Shown here: one piece after another, positions 1 to 7,020 of the stretch
How positions within the stretch are numbered: the stretch's first letter is position 1
Layout of the letters: each line of letters begins with the position of its first letter
Notes under the pieces: generated by a model
What the model was told of the DNA's origin: nothing
The model's database searches: none
Seen by the model: the letters and a program-made list of their open reading frames with translations, nothing else
Translations under genes and position numbers: made by a program
Assembly: GCA_016741915.1 (NCBI GenBank)
Contig: JACVCS010000017.1
Coordinates: forward strand, 1-52,122
Reading direction: 5' to 3'
Length of the DNA: 52,122 nt
Origin: Phycisphaerales bacterium
GTDB taxonomy: Bacteria; Planctomycetota; Phycisphaerae; Phycisphaerales; UBA1924

Positions 1-151
1 CGTCGGCGCCCCCGAAGTCGGCATGGCGGCCAATCATGCGCTGGAACCGTACCCAGGTGTCGGCCGGGATGTATTCCATGATGTGGCCGATGTGGAAATG
101 GCCGTTGGCGTAGGGCAGGGCGGTTGTGACGAACAGGCGGCGCGCGGTCAT
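1..151 (-). CDS. metG: Methionyl-tRNA synthetase, N-terminal fragment (runs off the window)
   Basis: Only the first 50 codons are present; the gene continues beyond the left edge. It starts at an ATG read from base 151 and gives [20 protein letters not shown] followed by IGH, then a WVRFQRM segment. The [12 protein letters not shown] block and the VRFQRM block are the N-terminal signature of class I methionyl-tRNA synthetase, and HIGH is the ATP-binding motif. The enzyme charges tRNA(Met) in the cytoplasm. A GGAG sequence lies about 12 nt upstream of the start. The zinc-ribbon gene on the other strand is divergent, and the two probably share the short interval between them. The identification is firm although most of the protein is missing. 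Confidence 0.93.
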   Translation of the reverse strand, partial: MTARRLFVTTALPYANGHFHIGHIMEYIPADTWVRFQRMIGRHADFGGAD

Positions 152-244
152 TCGGGGTTTCTCCGGAGGAACCGGCCATTTTACCGGGGCGCGTTAGACT
201 CCGGCCCATCACGCCAACCGACCCCACACACCCGGAGACCACGA

Positions 245-886
245 ATCGCCCTTCCAACCCCGCAACCCCCCCAACCTCCGCCGCCCGGCGGCAGCCAATC
301 GAACGCCGAGCCGACCAGCCCGGTTGAGCTGACGCGCACGAACACCGAGTTCGAAGCCGCTGCGATCGCCGAGGCTCTGCGTGCGCAGGGGATCCAGGCC
401 CGCGTCCTCGGCGGCAACCTCGCCGGCATGCGTGCCGAGGCGCCGGCCCTCGCCAGCGTCATCGTCCGGCGCATGGACCTGCCCCGCGCAACCGAGGTGC
501 TGCGAGCGGTGAAGGCCGATTCGATCGATATCGACTGGAACGAGGTCGACGTGGGCGACGAATCCCGCGCCGACCCGCCCGACTCGTGCATCCACTGCGG
601 GTACAGCATCGCCCACGTCCCCGACGAACGCCCTTGCCCCGAATGCGGCAAGGTCACGCCCCTCGGTGCTCGTCAGGAACGCCCGAAATCCGCAGCCATA
701 CACCCTCGGCCCAAAACGCCGCACGAATCCAGCACCCAGATCAGCCCGACAAACGACACGCCGCGGCTCCTCGGCACATGGGTCGTGCTGCTGATCATGG
801 TGCTCGCGGCGCTCGCCATCGCGGGCAAGCTCGTGCTCTTCGGTGCCATGGACCGCGAGCGAGGCCCGACCCAGGCCGTGCCTTAA
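245..886 (+). CDS. DUF2007-like, zinc-ribbon, membrane-anchored protein (start uncertain)
   Basis: About 213 residues. The first part (VELTRTNTEFEAAAIAEALR, then a region rich in small residues ending ATEVLRAV) resembles the DUF2007 'putative signal-transducing' fold. It is followed by a zinc ribbon, CIHCGYSIAHVPDERPCPEC, and a C-terminal membrane helix (VVLLIMVLAALAIAG). The domain order suggests a cytoplasmic sensor or adaptor held at the membrane by its C-terminus; no enzymatic residues are visible. The start is a problem: no ATG, GTG or TTG lies in frame between about base 100 and the conserved part. The in-frame ATG codons at 23 and 98 would overlap metG antisense. An ATC at 245 has a GGAG sequence 7 nt upstream and is given here as the best guess. 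The gene is real, the 5' end is not settled. Confidence 0.6.
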   Translation: MALPTPQPPQPPPPGGSQSNAEPTSPVELTRTNTEFEAAAIAEALRAQGIQARVLGGNLAGMRAEAPALASVIVRRMDLPRATEVLRAVKADSIDIDWNEVDVGDESRADPPDSCIHCGYSIAHVPDERPCPECGKVTPLGARQERPKSAAIHPRPKTPHESSTQISPTNDTPRLLGTWVVLLIMVLAALAIAGKLVLFGAMDRERGPTQAVP

Positions 887-895
887 TCACCAATC

Positions 896-1816
896 TCACG
901 CCGGTTCAACGTGCGTGAGCACATCGCGAACCCGCGGCACGCGCTCGCGGACGGTGGCGCGCACCTTGCCGCCGATGGCGTGCGCCTCGCGGATGCTGAT
1001 CGTCGCGTCCACGTGCAGGTGCATGTCCACCAGGTACTTCGGCCCGCTCTTGCGCGCCAAGACCTTCTCAACCCCGCGCACGCCCTCCACCGACGCCGCC
1101 ACCGTGCGGATTTCTTCCAGCAGATCGGGCGGCGCCGCGTCGAGCAGTTCGTGCAGCGGATCGTGCAGCAGCCGCAGCGCCGTGTAAACGATGATCCCCG
1201 AGGCGACGATCGCCGCCACTTCGTCGGCATAGACCAGTTGGGGCGAGCCGAACCACCCGGGGCCCCACACCGCCAGCGTCACACCGACAAACGCCGCCAC
1301 CGACGTGATCGCGTCGGCGCGGTGGTGCCACGCGTCGGCGTGGGCCGCGTTGCTTTCCTCCATCTCCGCCACCCGCCCCACCACGCGGAAGAGCACTTCC
1401 TTCACCACCACCACCCCGCCCAGAACAAAGAGTGTCCAGGCCTTGGGCGGGTCGTGCGGCGTGAGGATCTGCTGCGCCGATTCCACCGCGATAATCACCG
1501 CGGCCACCAGCAGCAGCACACACACGATCAGCGCGCTGACCGCCTCCGCCTTCCCATGCCCGTACGGATGGTCCTCGTCCGGCGGCTTGCGCGCGATGCG
1601 AATGCCCTGAAGCACAACCAGCGAACTGGCGGAGTCCGCGAACGATTCAATCGCGTCGGCGACGAGTGCCGAGGAGTGGCCCGCGATCCCGCCGATGAGT
1701 TTGATCGTCGCCAGCGCGATGCTGGCCAGCAGCCCCACCACCGTGATGCGCAGGGCCTTGCCCGCGCCCGGTTCCACCGGCTTCTGGTCATCCGACTTCG
1801 GCTGGGCCTGGTTCAC
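896..1816 (-). CDS. Cation diffusion facilitator (CDF) family metal transporter
   Basis: 306 residues, a usual CDF length. Five or six membrane helices occupy the first two thirds. Signature sites are DAIESFADS near residue 54 (first half of the metal site), HPYGHGKAE near 84, and HADAWHHRADA near 160 (second half of the metal site). A cytoplasmic ferredoxin-like C-terminal domain ends in DMHLHVDATISIREAH, with the histidines expected of a dimer zinc site. The protein should export divalent cations (Zn, Co, Fe or Mn) in exchange for protons; the substrate cannot be told from sequence. Two GTG starts are possible. The one at 1816 is preferred because AAGG lies about 8 nt upstream, while the one at 1873 lacks a Shine-Dalgarno sequence and adds an Arg-rich tail. 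It stands alone, divergent from the methyltransferase. Confidence 0.9.
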   Translation of the reverse strand: MNQAQPKSDDQKPVEPGAGKALRITVVGLLASIALATIKLIGGIAGHSSALVADAIESFADSASSLVVLQGIRIARKPPDEDHPYGHGKAEAVSALIVCVLLLVAAVIIAVESAQQILTPHDPPKAWTLFVLGGVVVVKEVLFRVVGRVAEMEESNAAHADAWHHRADAITSVAAFVGVTLAVWGPGWFGSPQLVYADEVAAIVASGIIVYTALRLLHDPLHELLDAAPPDLLEEIRTVAASVEGVRGVEKVLARKSGPKYLVDMHLHVDATISIREAHAIGGKVRATVRERVPRVRDVLTHVEPA

Positions 1817-2202
1817 GCAACAGACCTTACCACACCCGCCGCGATCGTTCCGCCGCCGCCTTACACCACCCACAACGGGTCAATCCCAGGGTCGGCAAGG
1901 TGGGTGGTCATCGCCCGGATGGTGGTGGAGCCACCCCGGGGTAACTTTGTGATTTCGCGTATATTCGCATCGTGTTCGTATCAATACGGTGGCATATTGT
2001 TGAAAATGGGGGTTATCAGTATTTTCCCTTTCCATTCCAAGGCGATTGTGTTAGCGTATGAAGAGAGGAGAGGGGGGTAGGGCAGGTGATTTGGGGGATG
2101 TGGATGGTGACGGGGTGAGAGGTTCTTGGGCGATGTGCCCGAGAGTTCAGCCCGCGGGCTTTGGCCCCGGGGAACGATCCACCAAGCGTTGCGAGGTGCA
2201 TC
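1817..2202. promoter_or_regulatory. Divergent intergenic region with an AT-rich core
   Basis: No convincing gene. The stretch from about 1945 to 2060 is much richer in A/T than its surroundings and holds short palindromes such as CGTATcaATACG. It must contain the promoters of the CDF gene (leftward) and the methyltransferase gene (rightward). It also lies near the point where the plus strand changes from C-rich to G-rich. A single TTATCAGTA resembles a DnaA box only weakly, so an origin is not claimed. Confidence 0.4.
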
Positions 2203-3000
2203 ATGGTTGAACCTTCTCAACAGCCCGATGGTCAGCCGTCGGCGGCGTCGCGTGCGCTGCCCAAGATCGACACCACCACCGATCTGCACTCTCGGCCGAA
2301 TCGAAACGAACTGCCCGAGAGTCAGTTCGAAGCCGTGGAAGCGTGCCCGTGTTGTTCGCCCGAGAAGTTCTTCGAATCGATCTACGAGTGCGCCGAGGGC
2401 GACCCGACGCGCGTCCCCTGGGCGGAGTGCCGACCCAACCCGTGCCTCGTCGAATGGATGAACCGAGAGGCCTGCCAGCTTGTGCGCCCCGGCGCGCGGG
2501 CGGTGGTCATCGGTTGTGGCTTGGGAGATGATCTGCTCGAACTCATCCGGCGCGGGTACGACGCGGTGGGGATCGACGTTTCGCCAACCGCCATCCGCTG
2601 GGCCGCCCGAAGGCACTCGCAGCACGCCGAGCGATTCATCGCCGCGGACCTGATGAACCTGCCCGCACGGTTGGTCGGGCGGTTCGATCTCGCGGTGGAG
2701 ATCAGCACCATCCAATCGGTCCATCCGAGCCTGCGCCGATTGATCGTCGGCGGCATCGCCCGCACGCTCACGCCCCGCGGCACGGTGATGGTCCTCACGC
2801 GCACGCGCGACGAGGCCGACGAAATGGACACACACGACGGGCCGCCCTGGCCTCTGACGCGCGGCGAGTTGATTGACCTGTTCTCCGCTTCGGGCCTCTG
2901 CCCGCACGGCGAACTGCGGCAAGTACCCGACCCCAGGCCCAGCAGCGACGACACCGAGCCCCGCGCCTGGCTCATGGGCACGTTCGTGCGTTGCGGCTGA
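2203..3000 (+). CDS. Class I SAM-dependent methyltransferase
   Basis: 265 residues. The start is the ATG at 2203, supported by GAGG 8 nt upstream; an upstream TTG at 2161 is less likely. After a polar N-terminus with a CPCC motif comes the Rossmann methyltransferase core. Motif I is AVVIGCGLGDDLLELIRRGY near residue 99, followed by AVGIDVSPTAIRWAARR (the acidic residue that binds the ribose of S-adenosylmethionine) and FDLAVEISTIQSVHPSLRR near motif IV. The middle is like thiopurine/TehB-type methyltransferases acting on small molecules, but the substrate is unknown. The N-terminal cysteine pair (ACPCC) could bind metal. No operon partner: a 26-bp gap separates it from the convergent PAP2 gene. 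Confidence 0.8.
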   Translation: MVEPSQQPDGQPSAASRALPKIDTTTDLHSRPNRNELPESQFEAVEACPCCSPEKFFESIYECAEGDPTRVPWAECRPNPCLVEWMNREACQLVRPGARAVVIGCGLGDDLLELIRRGYDAVGIDVSPTAIRWAARRHSQHAERFIAADLMNLPARLVGRFDLAVEISTIQSVHPSLRRLIVGGIARTLTPRGTVMVLTRTRDEADEMDTHDGPPWPLTRGELIDLFSASGLCPHGELRQVPDPRPSSDDTEPRAWLMGTFVRCG

Positions 3001-3026
3001 GTTCTTGCCGCCGAATCGCCAATCGG

Positions 3027-3842
3027 TCAGTTCCGCGTCGAACGCTTCCAGAGTGCCCAGATCACCGCGGTGATCAGCGTGCCGATGAGCGCCCCGGCGA
3101 CCACGTCGCTGATGTAGTGGTCGCGTACGTGCAGGCGGCCGAGTGCCGTCTGATACGCCAGAAAGAGCGACAGCACAGCCACCAATGGCGAGCGCCTGAA
3201 GACCAACGCCAACGCCCACGCACCCGCAAAGGCCACTGCGGCGTGCGATGAGGCAAGCCCAAGGTCCGAGGTATCGAAGAACCACTTGAGAAACGGTGCG
3301 GCTTGCTCGCCGGGCTTGGGGATCGGCGCCGACCAGTGCCAGGTGTAGGCGTAGGTGCTCGCCTCATTCAGTGGCAGCGACGCGTTCGCGTTGATGAGCG
3401 CGTCGGGTCGGCCGCGGCGCACGAGCAGTTTCACACCTTCAGCCACGAGACCCGCAAGCCCCGCACAGCCGATGAGAAAAAACGGGATCGACAGCGGTGT
3501 CGAAGCTCGGCCCGCCGCGGGCTGGGCGCTGAAGCGCTCGGGATCGTTCCGTCGCGTGATGTTGATCAGCAGCAGCGCCAGTGCGATGACCGACCACGTG
3601 CCGATGTACCCCATCAGACGGGTGAGGCGGTGCCAATCCCGTCCTTCGACGAACCGCTTGTCCAGTTCCGCAACCTGCGAGAGATCGAAGGCGTGGGCAA
3701 CGAAAAGCCCGATCAACAGCAGCGCGACGGCGGGCAGCAGCCACGTCTCGGGGTTGAGCGGCCGCGGGCGGTGAAGGCTTGCGGAGAACTCGCCGGGTTG
3801 TTCGCGGAGAGGTGGTTGGGGGGTGTGGGGGGTGTGGATCAT
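3027..3842 (-). CDS. PAP2-family membrane phosphatase
   Basis: 271 residues with about six membrane helices. The three parts of the acid phosphatase/PAP2 signature are present: KLLVRRGRP (motif C1, K-x6-RP), ASSHAAVAFAGAW (C2, with SSHA in place of PSGH), and GRLHVRDHYISDVVAG (C3, with the catalytic His and Asp). The enzyme should remove phosphate from a lipid such as phosphatidic acid or undecaprenyl pyrophosphate, with the active site facing the periplasm. It lies 36 bp downstream of the RMD1-like gene on the same strand and may be co-transcribed. The exact lipid substrate is not predictable. Confidence 0.87.
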   Translation of the reverse strand: MIHTPHTPQPPLREQPGEFSASLHRPRPLNPETWLLPAVALLLIGLFVAHAFDLSQVAELDKRFVEGRDWHRLTRLMGYIGTWSVIALALLLINITRRNDPERFSAQPAAGRASTPLSIPFFLIGCAGLAGLVAEGVKLLVRRGRPDALINANASLPLNEASTYAYTWHWSAPIPKPGEQAAPFLKWFFDTSDLGLASSHAAVAFAGAWALALVFRRSPLVAVLSLFLAYQTALGRLHVRDHYISDVVAGALIGTLITAVIWALWKRSTRN

Positions 3843-3878
3843 GATGCGTGCCGTGTTGATTCGCAGGTTGTCAGCGTA

Positions 3879-5090
3879 TCAGAGCTTCAGCAGGCTCATG
3901 ACAATCTCGAAGGCGATCAGCAGGATGATGATCCACTCGAGGATTTCCATCCGCCGATTCGTTTGGCGGTCGCTGGCTTTCTGGTAGAGGCCTTCCAGGA
4001 TGCTGATTTTTCGCAGGACGCTGGCGTCCCAGTCGGGCAGGTGCAGGCGCCGGGCGGCGGACTGATACACGCGGGCGAGGTACTGATCGCCCAGCAGTTT
4101 CAGGGCGTTGTTGATCCCCTCGAACATCAGCGCACTGTCCATCTGCATCGCGGCGAGTCGGCGCAGCGCGCTCCGGCTCGTCAGCCCGCGGTTGAACAGC
4201 TCGCGAAGTTCGGACTCGCTGCGTTCCTGCGTGCCCGTCTTCCGCGCCGGGCGCGCGTCGCGGGGGAGCTGCGCTTCGTACGCCGACTCGAGCATTGTGT
4301 CGAGGCGGTCGTCCATGAAGCGCAGCTCCGCCAGCTCCATGTTCGCGTATTCGAGCACCGAGATGATGTCGTCGGCGTTCTCGCTGACGACGATCGCCGC
4401 GTTCCAGTCGATGTGCGTCACGTCGCGGTCGCTGTAGCTCAGTGCGCCGGCGAGGGCTTCCTCGGTCTGCTGATCCGAGAGGTTCTGTCCCTCGGCTCGA
4501 AGGATTCGCGCCAGGAAGCGGTTCAACTCGACGGAGTTCGTCGCCGGCGGCAGGCCCTCGCCCTTGCGGACGTGGTAGATGACGTAGTCCTCGACGATCG
4601 GCGCAAAGAGCGGGCGGCGCACGGCGGCGTTGATGGCGCGGAGCGTTTCCTCCGCCGCGAGCTTGGAGGCGAGCTGCAACGGCTGGTTCTCGTAGAGCGT
4701 CTCGGCGAGTTTGAGCCAGCGGTCGGGGGTCGCGGGGATGGGCAGGCGGTAGGTGACCGCGACGCCGCCAAAGTCGTAGAGGGTCAGCTCGACAACCGGC
4801 TCGGTCTGGAAGCCGTGCCCGAGGTCGATCGGTTGGGCGGGGCGTTCGACGCGGAGGGGTTCGGGCCTGAACTCGAAGTGTTCCGGGGCGCGCGGGCCGT
4901 CCTTGCCTTGGACTCGGAGGCTTTCGCGGTCGATCTTGCGATCGGGGGTGCTGAGCAGGTGTTGGGCGCGGTCGAGGTCGATGGCGAGCCCGACGTCGTA
5001 GGCGAAGCTGATCAGGGCGACGCCGTCGTCGATGCGGATGGGCGGAAAGGCGGTGCCCGGTGCGGGTTGGATGGGCTGCGGGGTTGCCAC
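3879..5090 (-). CDS. RMD1/DUF155-like protein with C-terminal membrane anchor
   Basis: 403 residues. The pattern matches the RMD1 (DUF155) family, whose eukaryotic members are mitochondrial proteins (yeast Rmd1/Rmd8, human RMND1). It has an alpha/beta N-terminal half, a WNAAIVVSENADDIISVLEY segment, a long helical stretch (ELRFMDDRLDTMLESAYEAQ) likely to form a coiled coil, and the end LEWIIILLIAFEIVMSLL, a membrane helix in the family's usual final position. The biochemical role of bacterial members is unknown. Translation begins at a GTG (5090) with no strong Shine-Dalgarno sequence. PAP2 follows on the same strand. The family call rests on overall pattern and the diagnostic C-terminus. Confidence 0.65.
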   Translation of the reverse strand: MATPQPIQPAPGTAFPPIRIDDGVALISFAYDVGLAIDLDRAQHLLSTPDRKIDRESLRVQGKDGPRAPEHFEFRPEPLRVERPAQPIDLGHGFQTEPVVELTLYDFGGVAVTYRLPIPATPDRWLKLAETLYENQPLQLASKLAAEETLRAINAAVRRPLFAPIVEDYVIYHVRKGEGLPPATNSVELNRFLARILRAEGQNLSDQQTEEALAGALSYSDRDVTHIDWNAAIVVSENADDIISVLEYANMELAELRFMDDRLDTMLESAYEAQLPRDARPARKTGTQERSESELRELFNRGLTSRSALRRLAAMQMDSALMFEGINNALKLLGDQYLARVYQSAARRLHLPDWDASVLRKISILEGLYQKASDRQTNRRMEILEWIIILLIAFEIVMSLLKL

Positions 5091-5220
5091 GAATGACCGT
5101 ATGGCGGGTCAAAGCCCGAAACGGGGGCGAGAGATGTTTGGGTTCTGATTGGTTCAAAAATGAACATAAAGACCGATAACCGGGGTTTCCCGGGGGCTGC
5201 GACGGAAGGCGGGGGGGCCA

Positions 5221-5226
5221 TATACT
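5221..5226 (+). promoter_or_regulatory. Candidate -10 element for the Hc1-like gene
   Basis: TATACT stands in an otherwise GC-rich stretch about 67 nt upstream of the Hc1-like start codon. No clear -35 hexamer is seen 17 nt further upstream. It would start transcription near 5233. Confidence 0.35.
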
Positions 5227-5292
5227 GGAGATTGACCCACAAACCAGCGGGCGAGGCCGGGAGACCGGTGAATGCTTGCGGAAGGAGTGCGC

Positions 5293-5493
5293 GTGGAAGC
5301 CTACGAACGACTGAAGAGCCTGGTTGCGGAGGCGGCGGTGGACGTGATGAAGGGTGCCGGGGGGAACAAGGCCGCGAAGGTGCGTGCGCGCAAGAAGATG
5401 CAGGAAATCAAGCAGGCGGCCCAGGACGTGCGCGAGGCGTTGCTCGCGGGCGAGGCGGCCGACGGCGCCGAGGGCGGCGAAGAGAAGGCCTGA
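5293..5493 (+). CDS. Small histone H1-like (Hc1-type) DNA-binding protein
   Basis: 66 residues, rich in Ala, Lys and Glu. The sequence EAYERLKSLVAEAAVDVMKG then GGNKAAKVRARKKMQEIK resembles the N-terminal domain of chlamydial Hc1, where the GNKAA..RVR block is conserved, and short Hc1-like proteins of Planctomycetota. It should bind DNA as a nucleoid-associated protein. The start chosen is a GTG at 5293 because GGAAGGAG ends 5 nt upstream of it; an in-frame ATG at 5272 would place that Shine-Dalgarno sequence inside the gene. The Lys-rich tail of chlamydial Hc1 is absent and the C-terminus is acidic (AEGGEE), so DNA binding is less certain. A hairpin and a repeat follow the stop codon. Confidence 0.7.
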   Translation: MEAYERLKSLVAEAAVDVMKGAGGNKAAKVRARKKMQEIKQAAQDVREALLAGEAADGAEGGEEKA

Positions 5494-5498
5494 TGGTC

Positions 5499-5523
5499 GG
5501 ATCGAACCCGGTTTTTTCGATCC
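5499..5523 (+). terminator. Hairpin after the Hc1-like gene
   Basis: GGATCGAA at 5499-5506 pairs with TTCGATCC at 5516-5523 (8 bp, 9-nt loop containing four T). It begins 6 nt after the Hc1-like stop. There is no T run after the stem, so it could be a processing or attenuating hairpin instead of a classical terminator. Confidence 0.35.
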
Positions 5524-5580
5524 AACCCCCGGGCACCTCGGACCCCGGGGGGCTGCGCCCGATCGAAACCGGTTTTTTCG
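5500..5580 (+). repeat. Pair of 20-bp direct repeats between the Hc1-like gene and fabZ-like gene
   Basis: GATCGAACCCGGTTTTTTCG at 5500-5519 recurs at 5561-5580 with a single C-to-A change. The unit contains an internal partial palindrome (CGAA..CCGG..TTCG). The copies are 61 bp apart; the second ends 13 nt before the start codon of the FabZ-like gene, in its leader. Confidence 0.7.
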
Positions 5581-5593
5581 TGGGGCTTTGGAT

Positions 5594-6163
5594 ATGAGCA
5601 GCGGTCAGGTGACACAGTCGGAAGCGCGCCCGGGCGCGGAAGGTTCGGTTTCGGCGCGCGCGGGCGAGGCCCGGCGCGGGTTGCTCTTTGACCTAGCGAC
5701 GCTCGATCTTTCGAAAGACCGCTTCGACCGCGAGGCGATCGGCCGGCGGAATCCGCACCGCGGGGATATGGCCCTGTTGGACGCGGTTTTGTGGACCAGC
5801 GACGACTTCAAGCGCGGCGTAGGGGTTTGGCGCGTGAAGGGGACGGAGTTCTGGGTTCCGGGGCATTTCCCGGGCAAGCCCATGCTGCCGGGCGTGCTGC
5901 AGGTTGAGGCCGGGGCACAGATGAGCGTGTTTCTGTACAATTCGCGGTTCGTGCGTCCGAAGCTCGCGGCGTTCACGCATATCGAGGAATGCAGTTTCCG
6001 CGGGCAGGTGCAGCCCGGGGACCATCTGCTGATTCTGGCGGACGAGATCAAGTGCTCGGAGAAGCGGTTTCACAGCCGAATCCAGGGTGTGGTGGGGAAT
6101 CGGGTGACGTTCGAGGCGACGATCACGGGGATCGCGCTGGGTGAAGCCCAGATGGACGCGTAA
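5594..6163 (+). CDS. FabZ-like 3-hydroxyacyl-ACP dehydratase (hotdog fold)
   Basis: 189 residues. The core GHFPGKPMLPGVLQVEAGAQ is the active-site block of FabZ/FabA dehydratases: the His of GHFPG and the Glu of VEAG form the catalytic pair that dehydrates 3-hydroxyacyl-ACP in type II fatty acid synthesis. Downstream, FRGQVQPGDHLLILADEI is the usual second half of the hotdog fold. The N-terminal 50 residues (polar, then LLFDLATLDLSKDRF) are longer than in standard FabZ of about 150 residues. The start ATG at 5594 follows the second copy of a 20-bp direct repeat. SixA lies 77 bp downstream. The protein could serve another acyl pathway, since no fab cluster is nearby. Confidence 0.82.
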   Translation: MSSGQVTQSEARPGAEGSVSARAGEARRGLLFDLATLDLSKDRFDREAIGRRNPHRGDMALLDAVLWTSDDFKRGVGVWRVKGTEFWVPGHFPGKPMLPGVLQVEAGAQMSVFLYNSRFVRPKLAAFTHIEECSFRGQVQPGDHLLILADEIKCSEKRFHSRIQGVVGNRVTFEATITGIALGEAQMDA

Positions 6164-6240
6164 GGAAGTTTGAAATCGCGGTTGGTCACGGCGCGGTTCG
6201 GGTGGGATCACAGAAACTGAACCGAAAACGGGGGGCGTGC

Positions 6241-6744
6241 ATGCGGGTGTACCTGGTTCGTCACGGAAAAGCCCAGCGGCCGGAAGAGGCGGCGGGCGAT
6301 GATGTGCGCGCACTGGTGGGCCTTGGACAGACGCAGGCGCGTTGGCTGGGGGCGAGCATCGCGCGGATGATCGAGCGTGACGGCGCGGCGGCGAAGCCGG
6401 TGGTGGTGAGCAGCAGCCCGATCGTGCGCGCTCGGCAGACGGCGGAGATCATCGCGGACGAGTTGAAAGTGACCATTGAACTGTCGGGCAAGCTGTCGAC
6501 TGCGTGCGGGTTGACGGAGTTGTTCGAAGAACTGGACTATCGCGTGCGGCAGGCGCACGAACTGGGCGGGGCGGTGATGCTGGTTGGGCATAACCCGACG
6601 ATGGAAGATGCGGGGGCGCGGCTGCTGGGGAAGACGGGGCTGTCGATGGGGACGGGCGAGGCGCTGGTGATCGAACTGCCCGGTGATTGGGCGGGTGAGG
6701 TTGGGGCGGGGCGGTTGGTTGCCCATCTGGTGATGGAGCGGTGA
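6241..6744 (+). CDS. sixA: SixA-type phosphohistidine phosphatase
   Basis: 167 residues, the normal SixA length. It begins MRVYLVRHGKAQ, with the RHG motif of the histidine phosphatase (phosphoglycerate mutase-like) superfamily, continues with a VSSSPIVRARQTAEII block, and has the second catalytic histidine in VMLVGHNPTMEDAG. SixA removes phosphate from the histidine of phosphotransfer domains such as ArcB in E. coli; here the partner is unknown and no histidine kinase lies in the window. The ATG at 6241 is chosen because it begins exactly at the conserved strand; an upstream GTG at 6202 adds only unconserved residues. Confidence 0.85.
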   Translation: MRVYLVRHGKAQRPEEAAGDDVRALVGLGQTQARWLGASIARMIERDGAAAKPVVVSSSPIVRARQTAEIIADELKVTIELSGKLSTACGLTELFEELDYRVRQAHELGGAVMLVGHNPTMEDAGARLLGKTGLSMGTGEALVIELPGDWAGEVGAGRLVAHLVMER

Positions 6745-6884
6745 GCGGGGACGTCGGGCCCGGGCGGGGTCAACCGCGCGGGCTTCTCGGACGTATAGAG
6801 GGGTGCGTGAGTGACCGATAAATGTGGTGGCGGCGAGGCTCGGCGTGTGGTCGTTCGGGCGGCGGTGTGCGCGGGTTGGGAAAG

Positions 6885-6927
6885 CTCGAATCTCAAAGCT
6901 CAGAACTCAAAGCTCAAAAACTCAAAG
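6885..6927 (+). repeat. Heptamer tandem repeat (CTCAAAG type)
   Basis: Six units run head to tail: CTCGAAT, CTCAAAG, CTCAGAA, CTCAAAG, CTCAAAAA, CTCAAAG. They lie in the 276-bp gap between sixA and the SpoVR gene. The period is seven bases with one eight-base unit. Confidence 0.75.
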
Positions 6928-7020
6928 AACGGAAAACAGGGCTTGATGCGGACTGGATTCGTGCTGGGTGTTGGTGGCGGGTGGTGAATCGGGCCGCGGT
7001 TGCGGCGGAGGCGACGGCAT

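Noticed and set aside
1945-2060. Replication origin in the AT-rich stretch
   Set aside because: Only one weak DnaA-box-like sequence and no dnaA, dnaN or gidA gene nearby.
3303-5096. 597-codon open frame on the plus strand opposite PAP2 and the RMD1-like gene
   Set aside because: It spans two real minus-strand genes, is rich in Arg, Gly, Val and Glu as GC-rich antisense frames are, and has no recognisable domain.
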